Of a stretch of DNA of 57,794 nucleotides, positions 7,885 through 15,751 are shown one piece after another. The notes under the pieces are model-generated. The model searched no databases. It was not told the DNA's origin and saw only the letters and a list, made by a program, of their open reading frames with translations. Position numbers and translations under genes: made by a program. Source of the DNA: Oscillospiraceae bacterium (GTDB taxonomy: Bacteria; Bacillota; Clostridia; Oscillospirales; Oscillospiraceae); contig JAHHRR010000007.1 in assembly GCA_020025655.1 (NCBI GenBank), positions 1-57,794 of the forward strand. Reading direction: 5' to 3'. The first letter of the stretch is position 1. The number at the start of each line of letters is the position of its first letter.

Positions 7885-9267
7885 TCAAATAAAGAATATA
7901 TTGTATTTAATCCAGTATTCTGCACTTAAAAGTAAGGCTATGATGCAAATTATGATGTATACCCCCGAGCTGAAGGCAGCTTGAGAAGGTTTGAGCATTT
8001 TTCCTTCTGTGGCATAATATGCAGCCATGTAAACGGGACTCTGATACAGAAAAAACCACGGGCATACAACGGCGTATACAGTAAAACACGCAATCCATGG
8101 GTTAATGCCGATTCCGATGGTAAAAGGAATAAGAAAGACCATGTAAATATTTATAAGAGCTATTTCCGATACTATAACAAAACGCAGAGCAACTGTGCTG
8201 AGTGCGATTAGAAGTATGTACTGATACGGCTTGCCTGCAAAATATGAGAACAAAGGGGTAAAAAGCCTGATAAACCATTCGTTTATACCGAGATATTTGA
8301 AAACAGAAGTAATTTCAAGTACAACGCCGATAAAAAGCACAGCATTCCAATTCATGTCAGAGCAGAATTCCCGGCTGTTTATAATATTGCAGCTGATACA
8401 TATGCACAAAGCGGTAAGGGATATTATATAGGCGGGAATTCCGTGCAGATTTTCGGTCATCCACAGGATCATGGTGGCGGTTATTATCAGCGCCATAAGC
8501 CGTTCCTTTTTGCTCATCGGGGGAAGCTTTTGGGTGAAAGCATCTGTGGAGACTGTCTGACCGGATTTCGGACTGAAAAAGAGCCAAGTGCAGAACAGAC
8601 TTAAAGCGGTGACGATCAGAAACCATGGGAGAGCGGCCAGAAACCACCGGCTCATGGTGAAGTAATCGCTGTAAGGCTGAGGTAAAAGGCCGCTAAGGGT
8701 GTATCCGTTGACGGAGGCGCTTATAAACAGCGGTCCGGGACTTCTGATAGCTGCGAGCATGGCAAAAAACAGACCGGCGGACTCTTTGCTTTTGAGTTTG
8801 TAGCCGGATGCTTGACCTATGCTCATAGCGAGCGGGGCGAAAACTGCGGCCTTTGCACTCATACTCGGAACAAAAGGTGCGCTGATAAAGCCGACAGCAG
8901 TAAGCCCTAAAACTCTGCCCATAAAGTTTTTCGGGAAAAGATTCATGATAAATCTTGCCAGTCGATCTAAAAGACCGCATTTTGACAAACACAGTGTTAA
9001 GCCGAAAGCGGACAGCAGAAGCCAGAGACTTGGCTTTGAAAAAGCACCCAGAACTATCCCGCAGGGTACCTTGGAAAACACTATAAAGCAGACGGCCAGA
9101 AAAAGTGCGGTAACGTAATCCGGCAGAGCAGAACTTATCCAGAGAATTATTGCGGCGGTTAATGCGCCTAAAGCCACGGCGGCATCAAAACCAAGTTCTG
9201 CCTGTGTTGCAGCGGTACAGGCCGCAGCGGCAGAAACAGAAAGTAAAACAAAAACAATTTTTTTCAT
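7885..9267 (-). CDS. DASS/SLC13-like anion:sodium symporter
   Basis: This 460-residue protein is hydrophobic throughout, with some 11-13 membrane segments. SKPSLWLLLSAFGLTLCL near 80, FISAPFVPSMSAKAAVFAPLA near 130 and the second-half repeat MNWNAVLFIGVVLEITS near 300 fit the two-fold inverted design of CitT/DASS carriers of di- and tricarboxylates or sulfate. No clear Shine-Dalgarno sequence precedes the ATG at 9267, so the start is less certain. The ligand cannot be told from sequence. A hairpin terminator of the upstream DUF169 gene lies between the two. Confidence 0.75.
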   Translation of the reverse strand: MKKIVFVLLSVSAAAACTAATQAELGFDAAVALGALTAAIILWISSALPDYVTALFLAVCFIVFSKVPCGIVLGAFSKPSLWLLLSAFGLTLCLSKCGLLDRLARFIMNLFPKNFMGRVLGLTAVGFISAPFVPSMSAKAAVFAPLAMSIGQASGYKLKSKESAGLFFAMLAAIRSPGPLFISASVNGYTLSGLLPQPYSDYFTMSRWFLAALPWFLIVTALSLFCTWLFFSPKSGQTVSTDAFTQKLPPMSKKERLMALIITATMILWMTENLHGIPAYIISLTALCICISCNIINSREFCSDMNWNAVLFIGVVLEITSVFKYLGINEWFIRLFTPLFSYFAGKPYQYILLIALSTVALRFVIVSEIALINIYMVFLIPFTIGIGINPWIACFTVYAVVCPWFFLYQSPVYMAAYYATEGKMLKPSQAAFSSGVYIIICIIALLLSAEYWIKYNIFFI

Positions 9268-9276
9268 AATCAGACA

Positions 9277-9314
9277 TTTAAAATAACTGCCCCGCAGATA
9301 AAATCGGGGCAGTT
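9277..9314 (-). terminator. Terminator of the DUF169 gene
   Basis: AACTGCCCCG (9285-9294) and CGGGGCAGTT (9305-9314) pair perfectly around a 10-base loop. On the minus strand it is followed by ATTTTAAAT, a modest T tract. Confidence 0.75.
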
Positions 9315-9366
9315 AGGAGAAGTATATATTATTTGAGGAGTGTATTATGTAAGCGGCAATCTGAGA

Positions 9367-10122
9367 TTAGAAAGCACCTTTGTAAAGGCAAGTGGGGTTG
9401 TAAGGATAGAGAATACCGTTCTTCTCAGTGGTGTCGCAGCCATCAAGAGCCTTGAGCAGCTGTTCGAGAGTCATGGTAATCTGAACTTCGCCGTAGCCCA
9501 GAGCACCGGTGGCACGGTCACCACGGCAACCGAGGGACAGACCAATCTTGCCTTCCTTAACAGTGCGCATCCAGGTATCAGCACAGTTGGATTCACCGCT
9601 GAAGGGGAACTCGAGACGCTCCCAGTTGGTCTCAACATAGCAGGCCATAAGGTGGAATGCAGCCTGAGTAGGCAGACGCAGAACAACACAGTCAGCCTCT
9701 TCGATGTCGCAGTTGCAGAATGCAGAACAGACCAGAGCCTTGTAGGGTTCTTCAGGCAGGAACTGCATATTGGATGCAATGTGCTTCTTTGCATCTTCCT
9801 GATCGTGATGCCAGGGAGTGGGATCCTTATAAAGAATTGCGCCGTCAATGTATTCCTGAGTAATCTTCATAAGACCGTTGTTCATTGCGCAATAGTAACC
9901 GGAGAAGTGCTCAGCGGTAATACCGAAGGTACCCTGAAAATGGGATGCCATACCAATGGTTTTGCAGGCATTACCTTTATTCTGACAGAATGTAACATTG
10001 GGAATGGCGTCCAGCTCTTCCTGAGTCTTTGCAAACTTCATTGCGACAGGATGCTGAGTAGGACGAAGGGTGAGCATTACACGGTCACTAAGGGCTTTCC
10101 ACTGTTCTTTTGTATATTTCAT
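9367..10122 (-). CDS. DUF169 family protein
   Basis: The ATG at 10122 (251 residues) is preceded by GGAGG at an 8-base spacing; an in-frame TTG at 10137 falls on the ribosome binding site itself and is rejected. The protein resembles the DUF169 family (COG2043), soluble proteins of unknown role. Visible features are the N-terminal KFAKTQEEL, several Cys (FCQNKGNACKT near 49-58; CSAFCNCDIEEADCVVLRL near 137-155), and the glycine-rich LGCRGDRATGALGYGEVQI. The clustered cysteines suggest metal or thiol chemistry, but this is only inference. It lies between the SDR and the DASS carrier on the same strand, consistent with an accessory role in this catabolic region. Confidence 0.75.
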   Translation of the reverse strand: MKYTKEQWKALSDRVMLTLRPTQHPVAMKFAKTQEELDAIPNVTFCQNKGNACKTIGMASHFQGTFGITAEHFSGYYCAMNNGLMKITQEYIDGAILYKDPTPWHHDQEDAKKHIASNMQFLPEEPYKALVCSAFCNCDIEEADCVVLRLPTQAAFHLMACYVETNWERLEFPFSGESNCADTWMRTVKEGKIGLSLGCRGDRATGALGYGEVQITMTLEQLLKALDGCDTTEKNGILYPYNPTCLYKGAF

Positions 10123-10182
10123 AGTAAGAACCTCCAATTATATTTTGTCGGAGAATACCGGCATTAAATTCAAAATTATATT

Positions 10183-10230
10183 TGCGTCTCACATATGTTG
10201 AGTATTGATTCTTAATTTATGTGAGACGCA
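10183..10230. repeat. Large inverted repeat between SDR and DUF169 genes
   Basis: TGCGTCTCACATA (10183-10195) and TATGTGAGACGCA (10218-10230) are perfect 13-bp inverted arms around a 22-base AT-rich loop. It sits 20 bases past the SDR stop and 60 bases before the DUF169 start. There is no T run after the stem on the minus strand, so it is a poor terminator. It could be an RNA-stabilising hairpin or an operator. Confidence 0.7.
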
Positions 10231-10250
10231 TCATACTGTCAGCAGCTAAA

Positions 10251-11006
10251 TCAGGCAATGCCCCAGCCGCCGACGTTAAACACAGATTCACCTGTCATGT
10301 AGGAAGCGTCCTCAGATGCAAGGAAGCAAGCAACAGCGGCCTGCTCGGAAGGCTGTGCCATGCGCTTGATAGCAAGTTTAGGAGCAGTGTAGGTGGGGAA
10401 ACGATCTCTTGCACACTGGCCGACCATGGGAGTATCGGTAGATCCGGGGCAGAAGCAGTTTGCTCTGATACCATAGGGAGCCAGCTCTACGGCAATACCA
10501 CGGGTGAACATGGAGATAGCGCCCTTGCTTGCTGCATAGCAGGTGGTGTTGGGAGTAACGCAGCGGAAGTTAATAGAAGAGGTGTTAACAATAGCGCCCT
10601 GAGTACCGTGCTCGATGAAAGCCTTTGCAGCAGCCTGAGAACCGTTGAAAACTCCACGGTAGTTTACGTTGAAAATACGATCGCTCTCTTCGATGGTGAA
10701 CTCAAGGAAGTCCTTGAAGATATTAACGCCGGCATTGTTGAATATAGCATCAAATCCGCCGAATTTATCGTATGCAGTCTGAATCATTGCATCTACATCA
10801 GCACGATCGCTGACATTGCACTTTACGCAATAGACATTGTCTGCACCGAACTCTTCGATTATGGCTGCAAATTTATCGGTCTGTATATCACCGATAACAA
10901 CTTTGCCGCCGTCCTGAATATAACGGGCTGCGATTGCTTTGCCGATTCCGCTTGCGCCACCGGTAACAACTGCTACTTTACCTACAAACCTATCTGAATT
11001 TGCCAT
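10251..11006 (-). CDS. Short-chain dehydrogenase/reductase (SDR)
   Basis: This is a 251-residue classical SDR, an NAD(P)-dependent alcohol/ketone oxidoreductase. The cofactor motif TGGASGIG is at about 15-22, NNAG near 91-94, the catalytic Ser in NTSSINF near 142 and the YxxxK pair in CYAASKG near 157-161. VIGDIQTDKF after strand 2 has an Asp, which usually favours NAD over NADP. The C-terminal MTGESVFNVGGW is typical. AGGAAG precedes the ATG. The upstream region holds a candidate TetR operator, so expression is probably induced by the compound the neighbouring TetR senses. Substrate is unknown. Confidence 0.93.
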   Translation of the reverse strand: MANSDRFVGKVAVVTGGASGIGKAIAARYIQDGGKVVIGDIQTDKFAAIIEEFGADNVYCVKCNVSDRADVDAMIQTAYDKFGGFDAIFNNAGVNIFKDFLEFTIEESDRIFNVNYRGVFNGSQAAAKAFIEHGTQGAIVNTSSINFRCVTPNTTCYAASKGAISMFTRGIAVELAPYGIRANCFCPGSTDTPMVGQCARDRFPTYTAPKLAIKRMAQPSEQAAVACFLASEDASYMTGESVFNVGGWGIA

Positions 11007-11125
11007 GATGAAAACTTCCTTTCATTTTCTGTATCTGTGTTTGTGAAAAATCATCTTATGACTATGACGTTTAGCTGTAAAGCTATAAAGCAATTTTGGG
11101 GATTGCTTTCGTTTGTTGCGTGTAT

Positions 11126-11137
11126 AGAGTACACTCT
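11126..11137. promoter_or_regulatory. Candidate TetR operator, copy 1
   Basis: AGAGTACACTCT has perfect 5-bp inverted arms (AGAGT, ACTCT) around AC. It is 120 bases upstream of the SDR start. Its core GAGTACACTC recurs at three other promoter regions in this window. Confidence 0.6.
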
Positions 11138-11300
11138 GTGTCATACTCTACAACATTGACAATAAAAAGTCAAGTTAGAAAAAACTAATAATTTGACCGA
11201 AATGCTGTTGCCAATATTAGCTACTATTCACAAAAGTGAGATTTTTTTAACAAAGCTCTAAAAAGCCCTTTACAAATCCAAATCTCGATGATATTCTTAT

Positions 11301-11312
11301 GGAGCGTACTCT
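11301..11312. promoter_or_regulatory. Candidate TetR operator, copy 2
   Basis: GGAGCGTACTCT, read on the other strand, gives AGAGTACGCTCC with the same core (GAGTACGCTC). It lies 58 bases before the tetR start codon, where it would serve autoregulation. Confidence 0.5.
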
Positions 11313-11370
11313 ATAAGACATCCGTTCTTATACCTGAAAGCAAATTTGGTTTTAAGGAGACCATTATAAA

Positions 11371-11985
11371 ATGACTCTAAAAACACCTAAACAAGTGAAA
11401 ACACTTGAAACAAAAGAGAAGATATACATGGCAGCCGATACCATATTAAAGAAAAAAGGCTTTGCCTATCTAACTGTAAACAACATATGCAATGTCGCCG
11501 GAGTTTCAAACGGAACTTTCTTCTACCACTTTAAAACCAAGGACGATTTGCTCAGCTACTATATATTTGATAAGTTTGCTGAATACAGACTTAAACATGA
11601 TTTTGATAATTCAGTAAAGGATCTGAGCTTTGACCGTCAGATTATCGCCTATTACAGCGCCTGGGGAAATTATATGAATGAAATCGGCATAGACTTTTTC
11701 TCCAGCTTCTATAACACAAAAAACTATTCTCTCGATGTAAGGCGGTTTAATAACCGCACACCTATGACAATGTGGAATTTCCCCGGTATGTGTCTGGAGC
11801 AGGCACAGAAAGAGGGTCTCATTGATGACAGGCTGCCTGTTGCTCATTATGCAGAGGTGCTTGCAACAATAGTTAAAGGTGTAGCCTTTGACTGGTGCCT
11901 CAGTGGCGGTGCTTTTGATATGCACGATAGAATAGAAGAGGTTATGCATCCTTATTTAAACAGTATAAGAAAGCATAATCCGTAA
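11371..11985 (+). CDS. TetR-family transcription regulator
   Basis: This 204-residue protein has a TetR N-terminal DNA-binding domain: TKEKIYMAADTILKKKGF is followed by the helix-turn-helix in LTVNNICNVAGVSNGTFFYH and FKTKDDLLSYY (about 35-70). The remaining 130 residues form a ligand-binding domain with no clear subfamily. AAGGAG lies 11 bases before the ATG. It is divergent from the SDR and upstream of a GntP-type permease, and candidate operators lie on both sides of it, so it is the natural owner of the GAGTA-core sites. Ligand unknown, probably the substrate or intermediate of this region. Confidence 0.93.
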   Translation: MTLKTPKQVKTLETKEKIYMAADTILKKKGFAYLTVNNICNVAGVSNGTFFYHFKTKDDLLSYYIFDKFAEYRLKHDFDNSVKDLSFDRQIIAYYSAWGNYMNEIGIDFFSSFYNTKNYSLDVRRFNNRTPMTMWNFPGMCLEQAQKEGLIDDRLPVAHYAEVLATIVKGVAFDWCLSGGAFDMHDRIEEVMHPYLNSIRKHNP

Positions 11986-12017
11986 TTCAGTTGGCACAGT
12001 ATTCAGACGAAAATAAA

Positions 12018-12029
12018 CGAGTACACTCT
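12018..12029. promoter_or_regulatory. Candidate TetR operator, copy 3
   Basis: CGAGTACACTCT matches copy 1 at 11 of 12 bases. It lies 33 bases after the tetR stop and 124 bases before the permease start, just downstream of a weak promoter-like TTGGCA/TAAACG pair at about 11992-12019. Confidence 0.55.
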
Positions 12030-12152
12030 TCCGGTGGAATTAACCATGAAACGGCATTTTTGGGGAATGTCAGGTTATAAATTCCGCTGACTTGTTGTCT
12101 GAGTCTTGTATCATACAAAAAATTATAAAGAGATTTTTTAGGAGAGTTTTCA

Positions 12153-13454
12153 ATGGATATAGCAATACTTATTGGAGCAGTTCTGCTTATCAGCGTTTTC
12201 TGCTATAAAAATGTACCTACACTTTTCGGCGGTATTATTGTTTCCCTGCTTCTTATGTTCATCTACAAGATGGATGTTTATGATGGCCTGCTCAATATCT
12301 ACATGGGCGGTCTGGTCGGTTTTGCAAAACAGTGGCTGATCCTCTTCACTCTGGGTGCTTTGTTTGGCAAACTGCTTGAAGTTACCGGCGGTGCAGACAG
12401 CCTTGCACGCACAATTCTGAAGGTTTCCGGACCTAAGAATGTATCTCTTGGCGTTTGTATCTTTACCGCCATTCTGGCTGCAGCCGGAATTTCCAGCTTT
12501 ATCACTATGTTCATCGTATTCCCCATTGCATTAAAGCTTTGCCGCAAAGCAAACGTCAGCCGTGCAGTTGTTGTTGCGGGCTTCTCACTTGGTCTTAACC
12601 TCGGTCTTGCACTTCCTTACGTTCCCGTAACAAATAACGTCCTTTGCGCTGACTACTTTGGAACTACTGTTGGTGCAGGTGGATGGCTTGCAATTTTCTG
12701 CAACGTAGTATTCCTTGTTGTCGGTATTCTTTACATGAAGTGGTATGAAAAGCGCCTTGATGCAAAGGGTCTGGGCTATGCACCTGCTTACGGCACCGGT
12801 GCTGCTCAGGATGAGGGCGAGCTTGACATGGAGGCCAAAGGCCCTCACTGGGTTACCTCTCTCATTCCTATGCTCATTCCTATCCTTGTCCTTAACCTCT
12901 TCAAGGTAAAAGTTGAGTTTGCACTTCTCTGCGGTGTTGCAGCTATCATTGTATTACAGTTCAAGTACCTTCCCCGCAAGTGGGAGGAGAACCGCAAGGT
13001 TATGTCTGATTCCATCTCCATGAGCCTTACCACCATTATTAACGCAGCTGCAATCGTCGGTCTTGGTGCTGTTATTCAGAACTGCCCCGGCTATATGTCC
13101 GCAGTTGAAAGCATCCTGTCCTACAAGGGCAGCCCTCTTATGATTACCTTTATTGCAACTAACCTCATTGCAGGTATTGCAGGTTCCTCTACTGCAGGTC
13201 TGGTTCTTGCAGCACCTGTTCTTCAGCAGGCTGCAGCTCTTACCAATGCTGCTGCATTCCACAGAACCACCGTCTTTGCTTCTCTGGGTCTTGACTCACT
13301 GCCCACCGCAGGATTCCTGCAGACTGAGTGCACTGTTGCTGGTGTAAAATTCAAGGATGTTTATTTCCCTGTTATTTTTGCACTGACCGTAGCACTTACT
13401 CTCTTCCGCGCACTCCTTTACATGGGTCTTTGCGCATTATTCGGTATTGCTTAA
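12153..13454 (+). CDS. GntP-family organic acid permease
   Basis: This 433-residue protein has about 12 membrane segments. The N-terminal FGGIIVSLLLMF, GALFGKLLEVTGGADSLA near 68-86 and the repeat-like IAGIAGSSTAGLVLAAP near 340-355 match the GntP/GntT permeases, which carry gluconate or short hydroxy acids by proton symport. AGGAG precedes the ATG. It follows tetR by 167 bases with a candidate operator in between. A strong terminator follows, so it is monocistronic or co-transcribed with tetR. Specificity is not readable from the sequence. Confidence 0.82.
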   Translation: MDIAILIGAVLLISVFCYKNVPTLFGGIIVSLLLMFIYKMDVYDGLLNIYMGGLVGFAKQWLILFTLGALFGKLLEVTGGADSLARTILKVSGPKNVSLGVCIFTAILAAAGISSFITMFIVFPIALKLCRKANVSRAVVVAGFSLGLNLGLALPYVPVTNNVLCADYFGTTVGAGGWLAIFCNVVFLVVGILYMKWYEKRLDAKGLGYAPAYGTGAAQDEGELDMEAKGPHWVTSLIPMLIPILVLNLFKVKVEFALLCGVAAIIVLQFKYLPRKWEENRKVMSDSISMSLTTIINAAAIVGLGAVIQNCPGYMSAVESILSYKGSPLMITFIATNLIAGIAGSSTAGLVLAAPVLQQAAALTNAAAFHRTTVFASLGLDSLPTAGFLQTECTVAGVKFKDVYFPVIFALTVALTLFRALLYMGLCALFGIA

Positions 13455-13486
13455 TCATTCTTTCTGATTAAAAAAATACTTCCCGC

Positions 13487-13530
13487 AATAACGGCACAGC
13501 GGTTTACCGCTGTGCCGTTATTGGCTTTTT
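13487..13530 (+). terminator. Terminator of the GntP-type permease gene
   Basis: A perfect 16-bp stem (arms 13487-13502 and 13507-13522) with the loop TTTA is followed by GGCTTTTT. Confidence 0.93.
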
Positions 13531-13838
13531 ATGAGGGAATAGAGCATTTTTAACCAGATTCCAGAGAGATGTTTTAACGGGAATAAATATTCCACAATTT
13601 TAAGAGCAATTGTGGAAAACCTGCCGGAATCGTCCGACTGTAAAAAATTTTCAATTTTGACAGCCGAACTGACAATAATTAGACAAATCCGCAGATTAGA
13701 CTGTTGCAATAATTGAAATTTCATATATACTGTGCATTAGATTAAAGAATCCTAACATTCTTTCGGACGTAAAACGCAGAAAAACTTATCGAACTGTGTT
13801 CGATAATAACGCAAAATCAATATGAAAGGAATACTCTT
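13531..13838. promoter_or_regulatory. Control region upstream of the CoA-transferase
   Basis: This 308-base stretch holds no gene. It contains two strong dyads: TTCCACAATT/AATTGTGGAA at 13590-13617 (8-base spacer) and TTATCGAA/TTCGATAA at 13786-13806 (5-base spacer). The second is 32 bases before the start codon, where it could block initiation or fold as a leader hairpin. A third, AAGAAT/ATTCTT at 13745-13762, lies between. None matches the GAGTA-core operator. Confidence 0.55.
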
Positions 13839-15449
13839 ATGTCTAATGCAGTTCTTAGAAAAAAAGCTCAGCAGGCTCAGGTTATTTTTGACCAGCTGGT
13901 AGATGATTACAGCATCAAAGCCATTCCCACAACTTTCGTGGCAGAGCCCGGAAGAGCAGCTCAGTTTAAAAAGGCGTGCTTTACTGAAAACCCGTTCCCC
14001 GGCCCCTTTGCTGCCGCAATGGTCGGAAAGAGACTGCCCGGTGTAAATAAGCTTTTTAAAGATGAAACCATCCTCCAGACACCCGCAATAGCTGCTGTTC
14101 TTGCGGCCTGCAGCTCGGTTGCAACAGAAATAGGCGAGCTGCGGGGCGATGATGTCCATGGTGCTGAAACATACTGCGATGTTGCTTTTGCAGGTTTACA
14201 GGCTATACGCCTTTTTATGGCAGACAATAAGGGAAAGAAGTTCCAGAAGAGACGTTTCGATTCGGCTGCTTCTGTAAACAACGCAATTAACGGTTCCTTC
14301 TATAAATATAAAGCCGGAGACGGAAGAGATGTATCTTTCCATGTCTATTATCAGGATCAGCAGAGAAAGCTGTTCGAGGCTATGGGAATGTCCAAGCCCT
14401 CTTCCAAATACACCTTCTTCTCAATCGGAAAGGATAAGAAGGAGATTGCTGAAAAGGTTGCAGAGAAAACTGCTCTCGAGCTTGAAGAAATGGCATTCGA
14501 TGCCGGTGCCTGTGCCTGCATGATAAGAAGCAGAGAGGAATGGGAAAACAGCGAAGTCGGCAAAGCAGTCTGCGCAATGCCTCTTATTAAGGAGGAAAAA
14601 TTCGGTGATGCAGCTGCACCTGATTACGGCAAACCCAATTCCAGAGGCCCGCTTTCCGGAATCAAGGTTCTGGACCTGACTCATATTATTGCCGGCCCCG
14701 CCTGCTCAAGAGTTCTGGCCGAGTACGGCGCAGATGTACTTATGATCCGCAGAGGCAAATATATGGAGCAGGAGCAGGCCATGCTTGAGCTTGACGGCTG
14801 GGCAGGTAAAAACTCCATTCAGCTTGACTTCAATAATCCCGAGCAGCTTGCAAGAGCTAAGGAACTTATTAAGGAAGCTGACGTTATTACCTATTCATAT
14901 CAGAACGGTACGCTGGATCACTTCGGCCTGTCCGAAGCAGATATCAGAGCGCTTAACCCCAATGTAATATATGCAAATCTTAACTGCTTCTCCGACACTG
15001 TATGGAAGCAGCGCCCCGGCTGGGCTCCGTGCGCAGAGGATATCAGCGGACTTTCAGTTCGCAACGGCAGCATGGAAAAGCCTGTTAACCTCAACGGTGT
15101 TCCCCTCGATTATTTCCCCGGATTTATTCTGGCACTGGGAACTCTGCTTGCAATCTCCCACCGGCTTAAAAACGGCGGCGGATACAAGGTTTCCACATCT
15201 CTTACCAGAGGTGCCCAGTATCTCCATGAGTGCAGCGATCTGTGCGAAAACCGTCAGGGCGGCGTAAACAGCAGAGTTATGGAATACACAAGAGAGCCTG
15301 TATGGGATTCCGTAAGACACTATGTTTCAGTTGATGCGCTTCAGGGTACTGTCGGTTTCCCCGGCCCTGCCTGCTGCAATACTGCTTATAGGCAGAATCT
15401 CAAAAATCTTGTATTTTCCGATGGCAATACCGGCTGGAATCAGAAATAA
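13839..15449 (+). CDS. Family III CoA-transferase (CaiB/BaiF type) with apparently permuted domain order
   Basis: This 536-residue protein moves CoA between carboxylic acids through an aspartyl thioester. The classical start of the large domain (PLSGIKVLDLTHIIAGPACSR) appears only at about residue 271. The catalytic Asp probably is D424 in GVPLDYFPGF. The first 260 residues contain what is normally the C-terminal small domain (NGSFYKYKAGDGRDVSFH near 151, FDAGACACMIRSREEW near 220, CAMPLI near 245). The order therefore looks circularly permuted, an arrangement I recall in some CoA-transferases. AAAGGA precedes the ATG. Neighbouring reductases suggest it activates an acid for C=C or keto reduction; substrate unknown. 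Confidence 0.82.
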   Translation: MSNAVLRKKAQQAQVIFDQLVDDYSIKAIPTTFVAEPGRAAQFKKACFTENPFPGPFAAAMVGKRLPGVNKLFKDETILQTPAIAAVLAACSSVATEIGELRGDDVHGAETYCDVAFAGLQAIRLFMADNKGKKFQKRRFDSAASVNNAINGSFYKYKAGDGRDVSFHVYYQDQQRKLFEAMGMSKPSSKYTFFSIGKDKKEIAEKVAEKTALELEEMAFDAGACACMIRSREEWENSEVGKAVCAMPLIKEEKFGDAAAPDYGKPNSRGPLSGIKVLDLTHIIAGPACSRVLAEYGADVLMIRRGKYMEQEQAMLELDGWAGKNSIQLDFNNPEQLARAKELIKEADVITYSYQNGTLDHFGLSEADIRALNPNVIYANLNCFSDTVWKQRPGWAPCAEDISGLSVRNGSMEKPVNLNGVPLDYFPGFILALGTLLAISHRLKNGGGYKVSTSLTRGAQYLHECSDLCENRQGGVNSRVMEYTREPVWDSVRHYVSVDALQGTVGFPGPACCNTAYRQNLKNLVFSDGNTGWNQK

Positions 15450-15560
15450 ATCTGAAAATTTAATCCCCCGGCGGGGCTTGCGGCTGGTGTAAAAGAATGT
15501 TAACATAGCATCAGATGAGATGCTTAAGGTCTTTCATGTGTTCCCCCCAACATATGAAAT

Positions 15561-15639
15561 ACAGCCTGCTGAAGTAGCAGCTTTGGCAGGCTGTAAAACA
15601 AAACTCACTCCCGAAGTTTTTTAGCTTCGGGAGTTTTTT
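15561..15639 (+). terminator. Hairpin plus terminator after the CoA-transferase
   Basis: ACAGCCTGC (15561-15569) pairs with GCAGGCTGT (15586-15594). A second, stronger terminator follows: ACTCCCGAAG (15607-15616) with CTTCGGGAGT (15625-15634) and a T run. The 110 bases between the CoA-transferase stop and these hairpins hold nothing recognisable. Confidence 0.85.
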
Positions 15640-15665
15640 CGTCAGGAGAAGTTAAAAGCTTTTTG

Positions 15666-15694
15666 TTGAATGTAATAAGAGAAATAGGTATAAT
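15666..15694 (+). promoter_or_regulatory. Promoter of the BMP-domain/metallophosphoesterase pair
   Basis: TTGAAT (15666-15671) and a perfect TATAAT (15689-15694) are separated by 17 bases, 57 bases before the ATG. Confidence 0.75.
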
Positions 15695-15751
15695 AATTCT
15701 ACATGAGAATTTAACTTTCCGCAGTGCAGGAGCTTTTGAAAGGAGATATCA

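Larger units (their letters stand above)
11007..11370. promoter_or_regulatory. Divergent control region between SDR and tetR
   Basis: This 364-base AT-rich stretch has no credible gene. It contains two copies of the candidate TetR operator (11126 and 11301), and a half-site ACTCTAC at 11145-11151 next to the first. The promoters themselves could not be placed with confidence. Confidence 0.6.

Noticed and set aside
9340..10167. 275-residue plus-strand frame opposite the DUF169 gene
   Set aside because: A shadow of the DUF169 coding region with no family features; the minus-strand gene has a proper ribosome site and homology-like motifs.
2018..15449. A bile-acid (bai) operon, because an OYE/Fe-S reductase, SDR and family III CoA-transferase occur near each other
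   Set aside because: The genes are not in one operon, there is no CoA ligase (BaiB), dehydratase (BaiE) or BaiG-type transporter, and the CoA-transferase has a different domain order. Shared families alone do not support it.
15497..15508. TGTTAACA palindrome after the CoA-transferase as an operator
   Set aside because: An 8-base palindrome is expected by chance at this frequency, and it lies between a stop codon and a terminator.
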